From: JBHHZJ01 sp046758005
Lineage (GTDB): Bacteria; Pseudomonadota; Alphaproteobacteria; Kiloniellales; J153
Reading direction: 5' to 3'
Assembly (NCBI GenBank): GCA_046758005.1
Contig: JBHHZJ010000119.1
Span: forward strand, 1 to 9,439
Length of the DNA: 9,439 bases
The translations under genes were made by a program, and so were the position numbers. Shown in pieces: positions 8,856 through 9,439 of this stretch; the stretch's first letter is position 1, and each line of letters opens with the position of its first letter. The notes below the pieces were generated by a model. The model did no database searches. It was not told the DNA's origin and saw nothing but the letters and a program-made list of their open reading frames with translations.

Positions 8856-9008
8856 TAACCCGCAGCGCGTAGCCGGACCAGGTGGACGCCGATCCCAACA
8901 AACACGGTTCGGCCCTTCGGTGGTAAGGCCATTATGCTGCGGTACACTCGGTATGGGACCGAGGTCGTCGAAGGGCGAGGCGCCGGTAAGAGATCGTGGC
9001 CCAGGGCC
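8856..9008. other. Noncoding spacer between the element and cobT
   Basis: No credible gene is visible here. It holds a hairpin CTCGGT (8947-8952) / ACCGAG (8958-8963) with a 5-nt loop. A weaker stem, GGCCCTT (8911-8917) / AAGGCC (8925-8930), is followed on the minus strand by the mildly T-rich GTGTTTGTT. The second could be a poor terminator for cobT. The decamer CCTTCGGTGG at 8914-8923 is also found inside the neighbouring element at 8711-8720. Confidence 0.4.
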
Positions 9009-9439
9009 CTACCGCCGCCCGGCGCGGCGCATCTGGCCCAGCGTCGCCTGCCCTTCCTCGTCGAACAGCGCGGCCAGCTGCTCGGTCACGGCGCCGCCGA
9101 GCTGCTCGGCGTCCACGATGGTCACCGCGCGGCGGTAATAGCGCGTCACGTCGTGGCCGATGCCGATGGCGACCAGCTCCACCGGCGAGCGGCCCTCGAT
9201 GTAGGCGATGACCTCGCGCAGGTGGCGCTCCAGGTAGTTGCCCGGGTTGATCGACAGGGTCGAATCGTCGACCGGCGCGCCGTCCGAAACGACCATGAGG
9301 ATGCGCCGCTGCTCGGATCGGGCGAGCAGGCGGTTGTGGGCCCACAGCACGGCCTCGCCGTCGATGTTCTCCTTGAGGATGCCTTCGCGCAGCATCAGGC
9401 CGAGGCTCTTGCGCGCCCGTCGCCAGGGCGCGTCGGCCG
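9009..9439 (-). CDS. cobT: Cobaltochelatase subunit CobT, C-terminal part (142 aa visible)
   Basis: CobT is the AAA-associated subunit of the aerobic CobN-CobS-CobT chelatase that inserts cobalt into hydrogenobyrinic acid a,c-diamide during B12 synthesis. The visible part is the end of its von Willebrand A (integrin I-like) domain. Family blocks are DAPWRRARKSLGLMLREG, LKENIDGEAVLWAHNRLL, ILMVVSDGAPVDDSTLS, NPGNYLERHL, VELVAIGIGHDVTRYYRRAV and VDAEQLGGAVTEQL. The SDGAPVDDST segment belongs to the metal-ion site region. It ends with TAG at 9009-9011 after a short basic tail. The reading frame runs to the window edge, so the start and most of the protein lie beyond 9439. An internal Met at 9395 is not the start, because conserved sequence continues upstream of it. 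The B12 product is the precursor of the mutase cofactor encoded at the other end of the window. Confidence 0.95.
   Translation of the reverse strand, partial: ADAPWRRARKSLGLMLREGILKENIDGEAVLWAHNRLLARSEQRRILMVVSDGAPVDDSTLSINPGNYLERHLREVIAYIEGRSPVELVAIGIGHDVTRYYRRAVTIVDAEQLGGAVTEQLAALFDEEGQATLGQMRRAGRR

Noticed and set aside
8859..8930. Possible tRNA or other structured RNA gene downstream of the element
   Set aside because: No cloverleaf with acceptor, anticodon and T-arm could be drawn; only short unrelated stems are present.
8656..9138. A 160-codon plus-strand frame crossing the repeat element into the 3' end of cobT
   Set aside because: It depends on the noncoding element and runs antisense to conserved cobT codons. 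Frames leaving either end of the element share the peptide KGHYHRDLV only because the ends are inverted copies.

Overview
This is a very GC-rich stretch of bacterial chromosome, most likely from an alphaproteobacterium. The best taxonomic clues are a 97-residue ribosomal protein L28 of the long alphaproteobacterial type (MARRCDFTGKGVQAGN start) and a C-terminal fragment of the aerobic cobaltochelatase subunit CobT. CobT, a phytase-like esterase and rpmB are commonly neighbours in that class. All assignments come from reading translated motifs; no database search was possible, and genus cannot be assigned.

Positions 207-6138 (+ strand) look like one transcriptional block for propionate/methylmalonyl metabolism. 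It starts with a complete adenosylcobalamin-dependent methylmalonyl-CoA mutase (718 aa) and ends with its GTPase chaperone MeaB (331 aa). Between them lie a full-length Atm1-type ABC exporter (612 aa), a glyoxalase/VOC-fold protein (144 aa) and an unrecognised 88-residue protein that is probably translationally coupled to meaB. A REP-like inverted pair of GC-rich palindromes fills the gap between the mutase and the exporter. A strong terminator-like hairpin lies between meaB and rpmB, overlapping a plausible rpmB promoter.

Positions 6306-6648 carry rpmB and its intrinsic terminator. The minus-strand gene at 6685-7659 is an exported phytase-like esterase family protein. The divergent gene at 7806-8600 is a dienelactone hydrolase family protein with an intact Cys-Asp-His triad and a Tat-like signal.

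Positions 8585-8855 form a 271-bp non-coding element with 31-bp terminal inverted repeats (30 of 31 identical), flanked by TAA on both sides. Its interior folds into several stem-loop arms. The stop codon of the dienelactone hydrolase lies inside its left terminal repeat. The 150 bp after it is non-coding, followed by the minus-strand 3' end of cobT, whose start is outside the window.

Functionally the window joins a B12-dependent enzyme and its B12-guarding GTPase to a B12-biosynthesis gene. The two least explained items are the structured miniature repeat element and the small protein and exporter lodged inside the mutase-MeaB block.
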